64,000 nt of DNA from positions 65,856,200 to 65,920,199 of the forward strand of contig CAMGYJ010000005.1 of assembly GCA_946122785.1 (NCBI GenBank). Direction: 5' to 3'. The position numbers and the translations under genes are program-made. Under the pieces are notes generated by a model. The model ran no database searches, had not been told where the DNA came from, and saw nothing but the letters and a program-made list of their open reading frames with translations. This DNA comes from Linum tenue (taxonomy: Eukaryota; Streptophyta; Magnoliopsida; Malpighiales; Linaceae). Shown one piece after another: positions 33,203 through 44,266 of the stretch (position 1 is its first letter; each line of letters opens with the position of its first letter).

Positions 33203-34463
33203 TGATAACATCGGATTTGCACATGTTTGCACCCTCGTTTCTTGATCATTTTGGTTTGAGTTTCTGCTTTCTTGGACTATTTTACGCTAGGTTGTGTTCC
33301 TTTGTCACATTTCAGGCCCTAGCACATAAAGTGAAGCGTAGGCGCAAGTTTCAAGTCAATCGGAGATCATTTGGCAATTCGGGAGAAGAAACACGAGCAT
33401 GACTTGAGGAATAATGGATTTATACCTCATATTATGGACAAATTATCATGGAAGATTGTTATGAAAAGAAAGAGGACGAAACTATGAGCGTCTGGGTTCA
33501 AACGGCGAATGATTTGGAGTCCGGACGAGAGAGAAACGAAGCTTTGAACAGGAGCGGAGGAAGAATTATGGGCAGGAGAATTACGACCGTATTTCACCTC
33601 CCATGCCCGTATTTTCACTGCCGAGAGGAGCTTTGGGTGTGCTGAAACTTAACCAAAACGCGTGTTTTGGGCAAAATACGGCATGGAAGAATTACGACCG
33701 TAATTCAGCCCGTAATTCGCCCAGAATCGGGTTTTTGAGGCAGATTCGAGCCATAGGAAAGGGGGAGCTGGGTTTTGGTTCCCAAACACCCAAGGGACGA
33801 ACCCTAGAGAGAGAGAGAGAGTGACTTGGGAACATTCTTGGAGCTATTTTGGAGGATTTCTTCGCCATTGGAGCTCGGGAATCAAGATTGGAGATGGAGA
33901 TTGAAGATCTAGATCAGATTTCTGCAGTCTCTCTCTTCTCTATGGAGTAACTTCCCTTCACTTAGGTTTTGAGGAACCCTAGTTCCATGTGTTAGTATCT
34001 TTCTTGTATGAAGTTTTGGATGCTATATTGTTTGATTATAATCGATTGAGGCATGATTTATTGAGTCAATTGAATCTTGATCAAATTCTCTTGATTTCTG
34101 TTTTAACCTATGATAGATAGAATCTGATTAGGTTAAGAGAGCTTCCTTGATTGATAGTGGTGAATTGGTTGTACGAGAGTTAGTCAATCTACTGCTTTGT
34201 ACTGGAATCCAATTCCGGTAGTGGAGTTCTGTGTTCATAGCCTCAGCTTTCTGTCCCGGTGAAGGTTAGTCGCCTGCCGGGTAGTTGGACTGAGAGGGCT
34301 TGGTCAGCTTAAGAGATTCCAAGCTACTGTCGGATCTTCCGCAGTTTAATCAACAATAGATCAACCAAATGTAATTGCAACTTGGACCTAATTGAGGAGC
34401 TAGGGGGAATCATACCTAAGTGAGTTCACAACTTGTAATTAGTAGAGTAGTCAGTAAAGTAGT
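33203..34463 (+). repeat. LTR2 of element H, first part
   Basis: It starts TGATAACATCGGATTTGC directly after a polypurine tract, so it is a 3' LTR. It is split at 34463 by a solo LTR1 and resumes at 35813. Its palindrome slot (about 33585-33725) carries a third motif type, GAATTACGACCGTAATTC, at 33689-33706, plus CCGTAATT and CCCGTATTTT half sites. Confidence 0.82.
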
Positions 34464-35807
34464 TGATAGACCGATAATTACACATGTTTTCACCCCTGTT
34501 CTGAAGCCGTTTGAGATGTGGATTCTATAGTGTTTTAAGCCGATTTCACGCTAGGGTGTGTGTTTATGTCATATTTCAGGTCCCGGCGTTGAAATCGAGG
34601 CGGAGAAACGAGTTCTGGGTCGAAAGGAGCGAAGTTGGGACAAAGTAAGCCGCAGGAGGAAAATACCCGGTCAGGTGGCCAAATACCCGACCGGGTATTC
34701 ACTATTTTTGGGCACCCGAGAAACAGAGAGGGGCCCGGGCAGAAGGCTAAAATCCCCGGTCGGGGATTATGGATACAGACCAGGGATTTTCCCTTTCTTG
34801 ATGCGCGCGTTTTGGATAATACCCGGTCGAACCCCAATATACCCGACCGGGTATTTCGACCGGGTATCGCGACCAGGCAGCAGATTTAAGGGAAAGGAAG
34901 GCCAACATTCAAGGGTTCCGAGTTTTTGAGAGAGAAAGCGATCCCTAGAGAGAGAAAGCGACGAACCAGAGTTCCCAAGTGCCATAGCTTGATCTTCATC
35001 ACCATTGGAGCCCGACTTGAGCTTGGAGGAGTGCCGATTAAACGTCCAGGAGCAGAAATCCGTCTTCACAGTATGATTTCCACGTCTGAATCTGCTTTTG
35101 CTTCTTTCTCTATGGAGTAGTCCCCCCATTCATCTAGGTATGGGGAACCCTAGATTTGTATGCTAGGTCTGATTGTATGAACCCAAGTACAGAGTTTGTG
35201 AATTGATTATATTCGATTGAGGTTTGAATGATTGAATGACTTGAATCCTGATCAAATTCCTGTTGTTTCTGCTTTGACCTAGAATGAGAATATCTGCCTA
35301 GGTTGATAGAGTATCCTTAATCGAAGGTGGCGAATTGGTGACTTTAGTCGAGGAGCCAATTCGCTATTCTGTACCGAATTCAATTCGGTAGTGGAGGTTT
35401 GGTTCGTTAGGGCCTCAATCTGTTTACTCCGGTGGAGGTTAGTCGCCCGCTAGAGAATCAGATTGAGAGGGTCTGGAGACCTTTAGTCGAGACTTCAGAC
35501 TATTTAAGAACCTTCCGCAGTATAACTTTCATGAAAACTGAACTTGGTAAATTGCAATCCGACTTAACTGCAGTCTAGGGGGAACCATATCCGGGTGACC
35601 TCTCTTGACATGACAACAACCGTTTACTTGCTTTGTGTTTTTGTTTGCTTAAATCTGCACTAAAAGTTCACTGCTAGATAACGAGAATTCATCGAGTAGT
35701 CATCACATCTAGGACCCGGGTTGACAATAAAACCCAAACCCGCTATACTACGCTTTAGGAAGTGGTTACACTTGGCCATTTTCTAGAGTGACAGTAGGAG
35801 TGAGTCA
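34464..35807 (+). repeat. Solo LTR1 (1344 bp) inside LTR2
   Basis: It has complete TGATAGACCG...GAGTGAGTCA ends and a perfect five-base duplication GTAGT on both sides (34459-34463 and 35808-35812). The palindrome array at 34661-34874 is of the AATACCCGACCGGGTATT type. It arose by recombination between the two LTRs of an inserted element. Confidence 0.95.
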
Positions 35808-35812
35808 GTAGT

Positions 35813-35975
35813 TTATAAATCGATCCTTATCTAATTTGCTAGATAATGAACTGAAGCTGAGTAATAGTAACTCTAGAGACCCGTGGATTCGATATTTATT
35901 ACTTGTGCCACTATACTGCAGTCCCTTTCATTGGTTACACTTGGCCATTGTTAGGTGTTTTGTTTTAGCGTGTTA
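35813..35975 (+). repeat. LTR2 of element H, last part
   Basis: It continues the LTR2 after the solo LTR. It ends near TTTTAGCGTGTTA at about 35975, by analogy with the LTR3 end TTTTGGCGTGTCA. The exact end is uncertain because the terminal CA would be mutated. Confidence 0.6.
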
Positions 35976-36944
35976 GTAGCCATGTGAGATTTGAGCCTGC
36001 TCGTTTCTTTCTTGTGCGATAGATCCCTCTTCCATGATGTGTAGCATTCACGTTGTCACTAGCTAAGATGATGGGGGCATAGGATTAGCCCACGACCAAA
36101 TTGAATGTCCTGATGTGTCATACCCCCTAGTCAGCCCCTTTCAGCCGTGTGTTATCCTTTCTCTTGGTCTACAATGAAAAATCACCCTTTTGCATCTTTT
36201 GGAAGGTTCCACAGAGTGGTTTTTACATATTCTCTGCTGTTTCTGCTAAATTTAATGTGAGTGTTGGAGGTAGTGCTTAAAAGTTGGGCATGTGTTTGAA
36301 ATATGTGCAGAAGTGGTGGCTCTCTTAAGAAATGAAAAGAAAATGAAAGAAAAACAAAGAAAAATTGAAAACAAAAGAGAGCCACTACCAAAAATCTGAA
36401 TAATGCCCAGTAAGTAGTGTTTCTTAGCAGTCTGGCTTGGAAATGCTAACATTTATACCTCCTTCGCTTTTGTGCTCTTGAGATATTGAGTAACGCACAA
36501 TAGCAGAAAGGTAATACCGGTTTGTTTGACTGTGATTGTGTGGTTTGGAATTGTGGAACCTTGTGCTATGAATACTTCCACCGCCTAAAAAGCCTTTTCC
36601 CCATGTCCAAGACCCTAGCCAGTCATTTGAACCTGTGTCTAAGACCTCCGGATTAGTTAGTGGTGACACTCCATATGTGAACTCTAGCATTTAGAGGCCG
36701 CCATCATGGTGAAGAGATGTTAGGGATTGAGAGAAATAGCATGCGCATTTTTCGCATCAAATAGTCCTGACCCCACTGGTCGAGAGTGAGTGATTCATTT
36801 TCATATTCTATATACTCTTGTACCCCGGTGAGGACCTAGATTGCTCGGTCTTTATTCTGATGTCTTGAGTTGGATGCATGAGGTGACTGTTTTGAGTAAG
36901 TGGTTGAGTCAAGTCTAGGTTGGTTGGTGAACAGAAGGGAGACT
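35976..36944 (+). other. 3' noncoding region of element F, left of the element D insertion
   Basis: No gene is seen. A dyad GTGGCTCTCTT/AAGAGAGCCAC (36316-36385) encloses an A/G-rich tract. It takes the place of the GGTTGGAACCC dyad of A, D and G with a different arm sequence. The region continues at 48519 after element D. Confidence 0.6.
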
Positions 36945-36949
36945 CTTCC

Positions 36950-38310
36950 TGATAGACCGATAATTATACATGATTTCACCCCTATTCTGAAGCCGTTTGT
37001 GATGAGGAATCTCGTGTTTTAAGCCGATTTCACGCTAGGTTGTGTGTTTATGTCATATTGCAGGTCCCGGCGTTGGAATCGAGGCGAAGGAACGAGTTCC
37101 GGGTCGAAAGGAGCGAAGTTGGGAAAAAGGAGGCTGTTGGACCAGAATACCCGGCCAAAGGAAGAAATACCCGACCGGGTATATTCTGGCCTTGACCGGG
37201 TATTTTTCCCTTCGGGCACCCGTGAGAAGCAGAAGGGGGCCCGGGCGATGGCCTTAAATCCCCGGTCGGTGATTATGAGGATAGACCGGGGATTTTTCCC
37301 CTTAGTAGAACGGCGCGTTTTATGAATACCCGGTCGAACCCAAAAATACCCGACCGGGTATTTCGACCGGGTATCGCGAGGGCAGCTGATAAAAGAGAAA
37401 GAAGGCCAATTTTCAGAGGGCCCCGAGTTTTTGAGAGAGAAATCGATTCCTAGAGAGAGAAAGCGATGAACCAGAGTTCCCAAGCGCCATAGTTCGATCT
37501 TCAACACCATTGGAGCCCGTCTTGAGCTTGGAGAAGTGCGATTAAACGTCCAGGAGCAGGAATCCAACTTCACAGTATGATTTCCGCGTCTGAATCTGCT
37601 TTTGCTTCTTTCTCTATGGAGTAGTTTCCCCATTCATCTGGGTATGGGGAAACCTAGATTTGTATGCTAGGTCTGATTGTATGAACCCAAGTACAGAGTT
37701 TGTGAATTGATTATATTCGATTGAGGTTTGAATGATTGAATGACTTGAATCCTGATCAAATTCCTGTTGTTTCTGCTTTCACCTAGAATGAGAATATCTG
37801 TCTAGGTTGATAGAGTACCCTTAATCGAAGGTGGCGAATTGGTGACTTTAGTCGAGAAGCCAATTCGCTATTCTGTACCGAAGTCAGTTCGGTAGTGGAG
37901 GTTTGGTTCATTAGGGCCTCAATCTGTTTACTCCGGTGGAGGTTAGTCGCCCGCTAGAGACTCAGATTGAGAGGGTCTGGAGACCTTTAGTCGAGACTTC
38001 AGGCTAATTGAGAACCTTCCGCAGTATAACTTTCATGAAAACTGAACTTGGTAAATTGCAATCCGACTTAACTGCAGTCTAGGGGGAACCATATCCGGGT
38101 GACCTCTCTTGACTTGACAACAAACCGTTTACTTGCTTTGTGTTTTGTTTGCTTGAGTTGCACTAAAAGTTCACCGCTAAATAACAAGAATTCACCGAGT
38201 AGTCATCACATCTAGGACCCGGGTTGACAATAAAACCCAAACCCGCTATATTACGCTTTAGGAAGTGGTTGCGCTTGGCCATTTTCTAGAGTGACAGTAG
38301 GAGCGAGTCA
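36950..38310 (+). repeat. 5' LTR of element D (1361 bp)
   Basis: TG...CA ends, next to the primer site. The array at 37148-37374 contains AATACCCGACCGGGTATT, ATCCCCGGTCGG and related sites. The stretch TCATATTGCAGGTCCC before the array resembles a splice acceptor. Confidence 0.95.
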
Positions 38311-38316
38311 AGTTTT

Positions 38317-38334
38317 TGGCGCCGTTGCCGGGGA
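38317..38334 (+). other. Primer-binding site of element D
   Basis: TGGCGCCGTTGCCGGGGA lies six bases after the LTR end and is complementary to the tRNA-Asp 3' end. Confidence 0.93.
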
Positions 38335-38457
38335 CGGCTAGGTTGTTGAAGAAAAGTGATTTCTGTTACTTTAGCATTTTCATTTTCGCATTGAGTTTTT
38401 GTTTTTCCCACTTGTGCCTTCACGGGTTTGCATTGCTTGATTGTGTGCAGATAGTGC

Positions 38458-39573
38458 ATGACCTGTAGGCAGTCGGGAGGTTTACTGCCGTTGAATCCTG
38501 AGATTGAGCGCACCTGCAAACAACTTCGGAGACAACAGCGAGCTAGACTGGCTACGGTGGAGCGCCGAGACGGCCAATTGAGCAGCGACACCGAGGACGA
38601 GTACGAGATGGAAGGTGATCAGAACCCGCCTCCTCAGAACCAGATCCTGGGGAATTACCCAAATCCCCAGGGAGCTGGGAACCATCATCATCCGCCACCA
38701 CCGGGTCCCACCTTGGAGTACTACTATACTCCACGGATTGCTGACATCCGCCCGGTCATCCTCTATCCGCCCATTCCTGCAAACAACTTCGAGATCAAGC
38801 AATGCTGGATTCAACTCATCACATCCTCTATCCAGTTCCATGGCTTGAAGGATGAGGAAGCCCGGGTACACCTTTCCCGTTTTCTGCAGCTGACGAACGG
38901 GTTCAAGCTGAACGGTGTCCCGGATGACGCAATCCGCCTTCACCTCTTCCCCCATTCTCTGGTGGGGAATGCTAAGAGGTGGTTGGAGACCCAGCCCCCA
39001 TTGTCCATCACCTCTTGGGACGATCTGGCTGGCAAGTTCGTGCACCGGTACTATCCGGCGTCGAAGACTACAGAGATTCAGCGGGAGATCACTCACTTCC
39101 GCCAAGAGCCAGATGAGTCCCTTCGTGATGCATGGGAGCGGTACATGGGATACTTCTGGCAGTGTCCCCATCATGGCTTCAGCGATGCTTTCACAGTAGG
39201 GAACTTCTACAGCGCCCTCACTCCAGACAGCCAGAGGGTGATTGAGTCTCTATGCCCAGGAGGGGATATCCTTACTAAGATTCCACCCGAGCTGAACCAG
39301 ATGATCAGTACCTTGGCTGCCCGAGACCACTCCTGGGGGCAGAACAACAGAGGCAGGAACTCCCGGGACCGGGGTGTGCATGCTATGGAGGCCAGGTCCG
39401 TGTTAGAGCAGCAGGTGGCTGAGTTGGTGCAGACATTGAAGCAGCCTAACAGTCTCCTCCCGGGCCGAGGTGTAGCTACGCCTCTAGTAGCTCAGTGTCA
39501 GTGGTGTGAGAGCCCGAATCACCTGGTGGAGGATTGTCAGTCTATGAGGGAGTCTTCTACTCCCCAAGAGTAG
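38458..39573 (+). CDS. gag: Gag of element D, ending at an internal amber codon
   Basis: The 371-residue frame begins MTCRQSGGLLPLNPEIERTC about 120 bases after the primer site. It includes the capsid-type region (LEYYYTPRIADIRP, WLETQPPLSITSWDDL, RYYPASKTTEIQREITHF) and the CQWCESPNHLVEDC knuckle. It stops at TAG (39571-39573), where A has CAG (Gln). The next frame continues at once in the same register, so the polyprotein is interrupted, not finished. Gag would package the RNA in cytoplasmic particles. Confidence 0.88.
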   Translation: MTCRQSGGLLPLNPEIERTCKQLRRQQRARLATVERRDGQLSSDTEDEYEMEGDQNPPPQNQILGNYPNPQGAGNHHHPPPPGPTLEYYYTPRIADIRPVILYPPIPANNFEIKQCWIQLITSSIQFHGLKDEEARVHLSRFLQLTNGFKLNGVPDDAIRLHLFPHSLVGNAKRWLETQPPLSITSWDDLAGKFVHRYYPASKTTEIQREITHFRQEPDESLRDAWERYMGYFWQCPHHGFSDAFTVGNFYSALTPDSQRVIESLCPGGDILTKIPPELNQMISTLAARDHSWGQNNRGRNSRDRGVHAMEARSVLEQQVAELVQTLKQPNSLLPGRGVATPLVAQCQWCESPNHLVEDCQSMRESSTPQE

Positions 39574-42303
39574 GTGGACTTCATAGCAAATGCTCGGCGC
39601 CTGGACCCATACAGCAATACCTATAATGAGGGATGGCGCCAGCATCCCAACTTTGCTTGGAGCAGCAACACCAACAAGCCACCTGGGTTTCCAGCACCAG
39701 CAGGTGGTTTTCAGCAGAGGCAGCCCTTCCAGGCTAGGCAAGGGCCGCCACCACAGCAGCAGCCCTACCAGCCTCGGCAAGGGCAGCCATTCCAGCAGCC
39801 CCAGCGCCAGTTTGCTCAGCCTTCAGCAGCCGCAGCACCAGATCCTCAGATATCTGATCTGAAGAATATTTTGCAGGCTTTCATGACCACCAGTCAGGCG
39901 AACTTCACAAGGATGGATCAGAACATAGCCTCACTGGAGGCAGGCCAGAGGAACCAAGGTGCCATTCTGCAGGATCTACAGAACCAGATTGGGAGCCTAG
40001 CTCGCCAGAACACTACCAGGGCACCGGGGACTCTGCCTGCCACCACCATCCCCAATCCACGGGACCCGCATGAGACTGCACACGCCATCACCACCAGGAG
40101 TGGCAAGACTACATCTGCTGCTCCTGCCCAGCCCAGGCGAGACGACCCACTACCTGCTTCAACACCTCCAGCGGATACTGCAGAGGTGGGGGAAGGCAGC
40201 ACAACACCTGCTCCAAAGCCGCAACCTGTGGTTAAGGAGCATACACCCCAGCTGCCCTTCCCCACTCGACTCCATAAAGACAAGCTGGAGACAGAGTTTG
40301 CCAAGTTCATGGCAATGTTGAAGCAGGTCAACATCAGCATGCCGTTCGTGGAGGCACTGTCGAAGATGCCCAAGTATGCCAAGTTTATGAAGGACCTCCT
40401 CACCAACAAGAAGAAACTTGGGGATCTTTCGACAGTGATGCTCAGCGAGGAGTGTTCTGCCATCCTGCAGAACAAGCTGCCAGAGAAGCGCAAAGACCCA
40501 GGGAGTTTCACTATCCCTCTTGTTATTGGCAGCATGCATGTAGGAAAGTCCTTGGCGGACCTAGGCGCTAGCATTAACGTCATGCCCTATAAACTGTTTA
40601 AGAAGCTAGACCTAGGTGAACCTAGAGCTACTAGGATGAGCATTCAGTTAGCTGATCGTTCTATCGTGCATCCTAGGGGTATCATTGAGGACTTGCTTGT
40701 TAATGTTGGTGCATTCACATATCCTGTTGATTTTGTTATTTTGGATATAAATGAGGATGTGGATGTGCCTTTGATTTTGGGTAGACCATTTCTCGCCACC
40801 ACCAAGGCGCTTATTGATGTGCATAGTGGTAAATTGATTCTGCGTGCTGGTGATGAACATGCTACTTTTTCTGTGTCTGACAATGGGAAACATTCTCATT
40901 TGCATGATGACATAGACTACTGTGATGTGCTTGCCGATTTTGAGACCGCACTCGCCATCACAAGTGCGGGTACTGATGATGCTCTTGAGCGTTGTATTTT
41001 GCTAGGTGAGCAGGCATTGCAGGAGCCGCAGCTGGCGGAGCAGTTGGCCGCATTGGAGAGTGGCCCCTTCTTGGAGGGCGACAGGCTGTTTAAACCGATC
41101 TCATCCTCCACCCGCATCACCACTTCTTTGGAGGAACCACCAGAGCTGGAGCTTAAGCCCCTCCCTCCTCATTTGGAGTATGCATTTCTCCGGGAGGGGA
41201 ATAAGCTGCCAGTTATCATTAGCTCGACCCTCACACCCGAGCAGAAGACCAGACTGGTGGCCTTGCTGAAGCAGTACGAGCGAGCTTTGGCATGGAAGAT
41301 CACAGATATCCGGGGGATCAGCCCCTCTTTTTGCTCGCACCGGATACTGCTGGAGGATGAGATGCGGCCAGTGAGGCAGCCGCAGAGGAGATTGACGCCG
41401 AACCTGGAGGCTGTGGTTCGGGCAGAGATCGTGAAGCTGATGGACGCGGGGATCATCTTCGCCATTTCTGACAGCGAGTGGGTCAGTCCCACCCAGGTGG
41501 TGCCCAAAAAGGGTGGGATGACCGTGGTGCCTAACGAGAAGAACGAGCTCATCCCGATGCGCACGGTGACTGGATACCGTGTCTGCATCGACTATCGGCG
41601 TCTCAACGACGCTACTCGGAAGGACCATTTCCCGCTGTCGTTCATTGATCAGATGTTGGAGAGATTGGCGGGGCACGAGTTCTACTGCTTCCTGGATGGG
41701 ATGTCCGGATACTTTCAGATCCCTATAGCACCGGAGGACCAGGCGAAGACCACTTTCACCTGCCCCTTCGGCACATTTGCTTACCGGAGGATTCCATTCG
41801 GGCTATGCAACGCCCCAGCCACTTTTCAGCGGTGCATGCTCGCCATCTTTGACCGTCTGGTCGGCGATATCATGGAGGTGTTTATGGATGACTTCTCGGT
41901 TTATGGAGACTCCTTCTCTCACTGTCTCCATAACCTGGAACTTGTTCTTAAACGGTGTGAAGAAACGAACCTGGCACTGAGTTGGGAGAAGTGTCACTTC
42001 ATGGTTCGAGAAGGCATAGTTCTTGGGCACAAGATCTCCAAGATGGGGATCGAGGTAGACAGAGAAAAGATCGAGACTATTAGCAAGCTGCCTCCTCCTA
42101 CATCTGTGAAGGGGATCCGGAGTTTTCTTGGCCATGCAGGTTTCTATAGGCGGTTCATCAAGGACTTCTCGAAGATCGCCCTGCCCCTAACTAAGCTTCT
42201 GGAGAAGGATGCCCCCTTCCAGTTCACTGATGCTTGCACAGCGGTGTTCACCACCTTGAAGGAGAAGCTCACCCAGGCTCCTATCATGGTTGTTCCTGAC
42301 TAG
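39574..42303 (+). CDS. pol: Gag C-terminus, aspartic protease and reverse transcriptase of element D
   Basis: The 909-residue frame has a Gln/Pro-rich Gag tail, a coil (LEAGQRNQGAILQDLQNQI), protease with LADLGASINVMPYKLF and LILGRPFLAT, then RT blocks RVCIDYRRLNDATRKDHFP, LDGMSGYFQIPIAPEDQ, FGLCNAPATFQRCM and the catalytic FMDDFSVYG, and the thumb region up to PIMVVPD. It ends at TAG (42301-42303), which takes the place of the Trp usual before [11 protein letters not shown]. The frame resumes in register. The whole domain set matches the Athila lineage. Confidence 0.92.
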   Translation: MDFIANARRLDPYSNTYNEGWRQHPNFAWSSNTNKPPGFPAPAGGFQQRQPFQARQGPPPQQQPYQPRQGQPFQQPQRQFAQPSAAAAPDPQISDLKNILQAFMTTSQANFTRMDQNIASLEAGQRNQGAILQDLQNQIGSLARQNTTRAPGTLPATTIPNPRDPHETAHAITTRSGKTTSAAPAQPRRDDPLPASTPPADTAEVGEGSTTPAPKPQPVVKEHTPQLPFPTRLHKDKLETEFAKFMAMLKQVNISMPFVEALSKMPKYAKFMKDLLTNKKKLGDLSTVMLSEECSAILQNKLPEKRKDPGSFTIPLVIGSMHVGKSLADLGASINVMPYKLFKKLDLGEPRATRMSIQLADRSIVHPRGIIEDLLVNVGAFTYPVDFVILDINEDVDVPLILGRPFLATTKALIDVHSGKLILRAGDEHATFSVSDNGKHSHLHDDIDYCDVLADFETALAITSAGTDDALERCILLGEQALQEPQLAEQLAALESGPFLEGDRLFKPISSSTRITTSLEEPPELELKPLPPHLEYAFLREGNKLPVIISSTLTPEQKTRLVALLKQYERALAWKITDIRGISPSFCSHRILLEDEMRPVRQPQRRLTPNLEAVVRAEIVKLMDAGIIFAISDSEWVSPTQVVPKKGGMTVVPNEKNELIPMRTVTGYRVCIDYRRLNDATRKDHFPLSFIDQMLERLAGHEFYCFLDGMSGYFQIPIAPEDQAKTTFTCPFGTFAYRRIPFGLCNAPATFQRCMLAIFDRLVGDIMEVFMDDFSVYGDSFSHCLHNLELVLKRCEETNLALSWEKCHFMVREGIVLGHKISKMGIEVDREKIETISKLPPPTSVKGIRSFLGHAGFYRRFIKDFSKIALPLTKLLEKDAPFQFTDACTAVFTTLKEKLTQAPIMVVPD

Positions 42304-42321
42304 TCCCTACCATTTGAGCTG

Positions 42322-44046
42322 ATGTGCGACGCCAGTGACTTTGATGTGGGAGCTGTTTTGGGGCAGAGGCGAGATCAACACTTCCGACCTATCTACTATG
42401 CCTCGAAGACTCTGAATGATGCCCAGGAGAACTACACCACCACAGAGAAGGAGCTGCTTGCGGTGGTGTTTGCCTTTGATAAGTTTCGCCCCTATCTGGT
42501 CTTGTCCCGTGTGACCGTGTACACAGATCACTCCGCGATTAGATACCTGATGAGCAAGGCCGATGCCAAGCCTCGGCTCATACGATGGATCTTACTGCTG
42601 CAGGAGTTCGATATTGAGATCCGGGACAAGAAGGGAGCAGAAAATGTTGCAGCTGATCACCTCTCCTGGTTGGACGCACCTCCTGCGGACAACCTCGTTG
42701 AGGAGATTGACGACTCCTTCCCAGACGAGAGGTTGATGATGATGTGCTTGGTGGAGAGTGTCACCCCCTGGTACTCTGACTTTGCGAATTATTTGGTGGG
42801 CCAGCAGCTGCCCAAGGGGATGGCAACTCACGCCAAGAGGAAGTTTTTCTCCGATCTGAAGTACTACTTCTGGGATGACCCACATCTTTTTCGGATCGGA
42901 GCCGACGGGATCATCCGTCGTTGTGTTATGGAGAGTGAGATGGAGGGCATTCTATCTCATTGTCATGATGGACCTACTGGCGGTCATCACGGAGGAAACC
43001 GAACGGCGCGGAAGGTGCTCCAGTCGGGCTTTTACTGGCCCACGCTCTTCAAGGATGCCGACGCCTTCGCACGCAGGTGCGACCGATGCCAGAGGTCAGG
43101 TAACATCTCTGCCCGTGATGAGATGCCCCATAATGTGTTTATAACTTGTGAGATTTTTGATGTCTGGGGTATCGACTTCATGGGCCCCTTCCCTCCATCT
43201 TTTGGTAACACCTATATTCTGGTTGCTGTTGACTACGTCTCTAGGTGGGCTGAGGCGCAAGCTTTGCCCACCAATGATGCTAGACGTGTTTGTGGTTTTT
43301 TGAAGCAGCTATTCTCCCGGTTCGGGACACCTAGAGCCATCATAAGCGATAGAGGCACCCATTTCCAGGGCCAATTCGATAAACTACTGTCTCGCTATGG
43401 GGTGACTCACAAGGTGTCCGTGGCCTATCATCCCCAGACCAGTGGCCAGGCCGAACTGACGAACCGGGAGCTCAAGCGGATCCTGGAGAAAACGGTGGAT
43501 CAGTCCCGCAAAGATTGGTCCACCAAGCTCGATGATGCTCTGTGGGCGTATCGCACTGCCTACAAGACGCCCATTGGTACTTCACCGTACCGGCTTGTCT
43601 ATGGAAAGGCATGCCATTTGCCCGTGGAGCTAGAGCACAAGGCCTTCTGGGGCCTTAAGCTGCTCAACTTGGATGTTCATGTTGCAGGTGTTGAGCGAAA
43701 AATGCAGATGTTGGAGCTGGAAGAGTGGCGTTACCACGCCTATGAGAACACCCGGCTGTACAAGGAGCGCACTAAGCGCCTGCACGATGCCCGGTTGCGG
43801 GGTCCGAAGGAGTTCCAGGTTGGTGATCGAGTTCTTCTCTATAACTTTCGCCTGAAACTCTTTCCCAGAAAGCTCCGCTCCCGGTGGTCTGGACCGTTCA
43901 CGATCACCCAGGTGTTCCCGTATGGCACTATCGTAATCGCCAACCCGCAGACTGAGCCGTTTAAAGTGAATGGCCATCGTCTCAAACTCTACCTGGGAGA
44001 CGAGGTCGAACGTGCGGAGTTGGTGGTGGAACTCGCGGACCCTTAG
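42322..44046 (+). CDS. pol: RNase H and integrase of element D
   Basis: The 574-residue frame begins with RNase H ([42 protein letters not shown]). Integrase follows, with the zinc-binding HHCC region ([22 protein letters not shown]), a catalytic triad in [26 protein letters not shown] and [13 protein letters not shown], and a C-terminal module ([36 protein letters not shown]). No chromodomain is visible, consistent with Athila. Coding potential is continuous with the upstream frame apart from the TAG at 42301. Confidence 0.93.
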   Translation: MCDASDFDVGAVLGQRRDQHFRPIYYASKTLNDAQENYTTTEKELLAVVFAFDKFRPYLVLSRVTVYTDHSAIRYLMSKADAKPRLIRWILLLQEFDIEIRDKKGAENVAADHLSWLDAPPADNLVEEIDDSFPDERLMMMCLVESVTPWYSDFANYLVGQQLPKGMATHAKRKFFSDLKYYFWDDPHLFRIGADGIIRRCVMESEMEGILSHCHDGPTGGHHGGNRTARKVLQSGFYWPTLFKDADAFARRCDRCQRSGNISARDEMPHNVFITCEIFDVWGIDFMGPFPPSFGNTYILVAVDYVSRWAEAQALPTNDARRVCGFLKQLFSRFGTPRAIISDRGTHFQGQFDKLLSRYGVTHKVSVAYHPQTSGQAELTNRELKRILEKTVDQSRKDWSTKLDDALWAYRTAYKTPIGTSPYRLVYGKACHLPVELEHKAFWGLKLLNLDVHVAGVERKMQMLELEEWRYHAYENTRLYKERTKRLHDARLRGPKEFQVGDRVLLYNFRLKLFPRKLRSRWSGPFTITQVFPYGTIVIANPQTEPFKVNGHRLKLYLGDEVERAELVVELADP

Positions 44047-44266
44047 TTCCGCCATGGGCGTCCAGCTAAAAGACGGTAAAGAAGCGCTTGTGGGGAGGCA
44101 ACCCCACCACGGTTTGCATTTTCTTTTCCCTTTTCTGAGTTTTGGTGTCGTGTCGAGTCAGTTGCATGTCTGTCGTGAAGTTCGGTCTTCTGTGATGCCT
44201 CGGTTTGGTGATTTCGTGCAGGGGAGGTCGCGATTTTGGGGAGAATGAGAATTTTGGCCGGAAGGG

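Noticed and set aside
39571..39573. Programmed Gag termination codon for Gag-Pol ratio control
   Set aside because: Only B and D have TAG there while A, C and E have sense codons, and the change is a CAG-to-TAG transition, so decay is the simpler explanation. The pattern is kept as a finding for testing.
39918..41676. Long minus-strand frames opposite Gag-AP-RT of D (and similar ones opposite A, B, C, E)
   Set aside because: They are antisense shadows of conserved polyprotein frames.
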